Positions 4,427-5,540 of a stretch of DNA of 5,540 bases are shown here, in pieces (the stretch's first letter is position 1; each line of letters begins with the position of its first letter). This stretch comes from Deinococcus sp. GTDB taxonomy: Bacteria; Deinococcota; Deinococci; Deinococcales; Deinococcaceae. Made by a program: the position numbers and the translations under genes. The stretch is taken from the NCBI GenBank assembly GCA_018260275.1, contig JAGLBK010000090.1, forward strand, positions 1 through 5,540. Reading direction: 5' to 3'. Below the pieces are notes generated by a model that was given only the letters and a program-made list of their open reading frames with translations, had not been told where the DNA came from and made no database searches.

Positions 4427-5540
<1,114 letters not shown>

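Overview
The window looks like Deinococcus chromosome or a close relative. It is GC-rich, MetQ carries a plain signal peptide with no lipobox, and the intergenic DNA is full of short GC-rich palindromic repeats. No 16S gene or other phylogenetic marker is present, so the genus is an inference from style and gene content. All well-supported genes lie on the minus strand.

Layout from right to left, in the direction of transcription. Positions 4423-5540 hold the C-terminal two thirds of an NAD(P)-dependent malic enzyme; its 5' end lies outside the window. A gene-free stretch of about 800 bases follows (3625-4422). It contains a weak candidate terminator for the malic enzyme gene, two copies of a GC-rich dyad repeat, a complete 170-bp miniature inverted-repeat element (18-bp perfect terminal repeats, 6-bp target duplication), and then a promoter and a long regulatory leader. 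The leader carries a SAM-I (S-box) riboswitch with an overlapping antiterminator and an intrinsic terminator that ends just before the ribosome binding site of metN.

The controlled operon is metN-metI-metQ-metQ, a methionine ABC importer: ATPase (TTG start), permease (GTG start overlapping the metN stop) and two tandem substrate-binding proteins. The two MetQ proteins are both 256 aa and align without gaps at about 62% identity by hand count. A strong intrinsic terminator follows the second metQ. The remaining roughly 300 bases at the left edge hold three more copies of the GC-rich repeat, facing the opposite way to the copies right of the operon, an AT-rich hairpin, and perhaps the last codons of a plus-strand gene.

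How it works together: when SAM is low, the P1 3' strand of the aptamer is free to pair with the 5' arm of the terminator, transcription reads through, and the cell makes a methionine importer with two alternative binding proteins. When SAM is plentiful, P1 closes, the terminator forms and the operon is shut off. The MetN C-terminus appears to keep a compact ACT/NIL-like domain, which would add feedback at the protein level. The system itself is known biology. The points most worth a second look are the intact mini-transposon, the diverged non-lipoprotein MetQ pair, the atypical P2 internal loop of the riboswitch, and the repeat family flanking the operon in opposite orientations.
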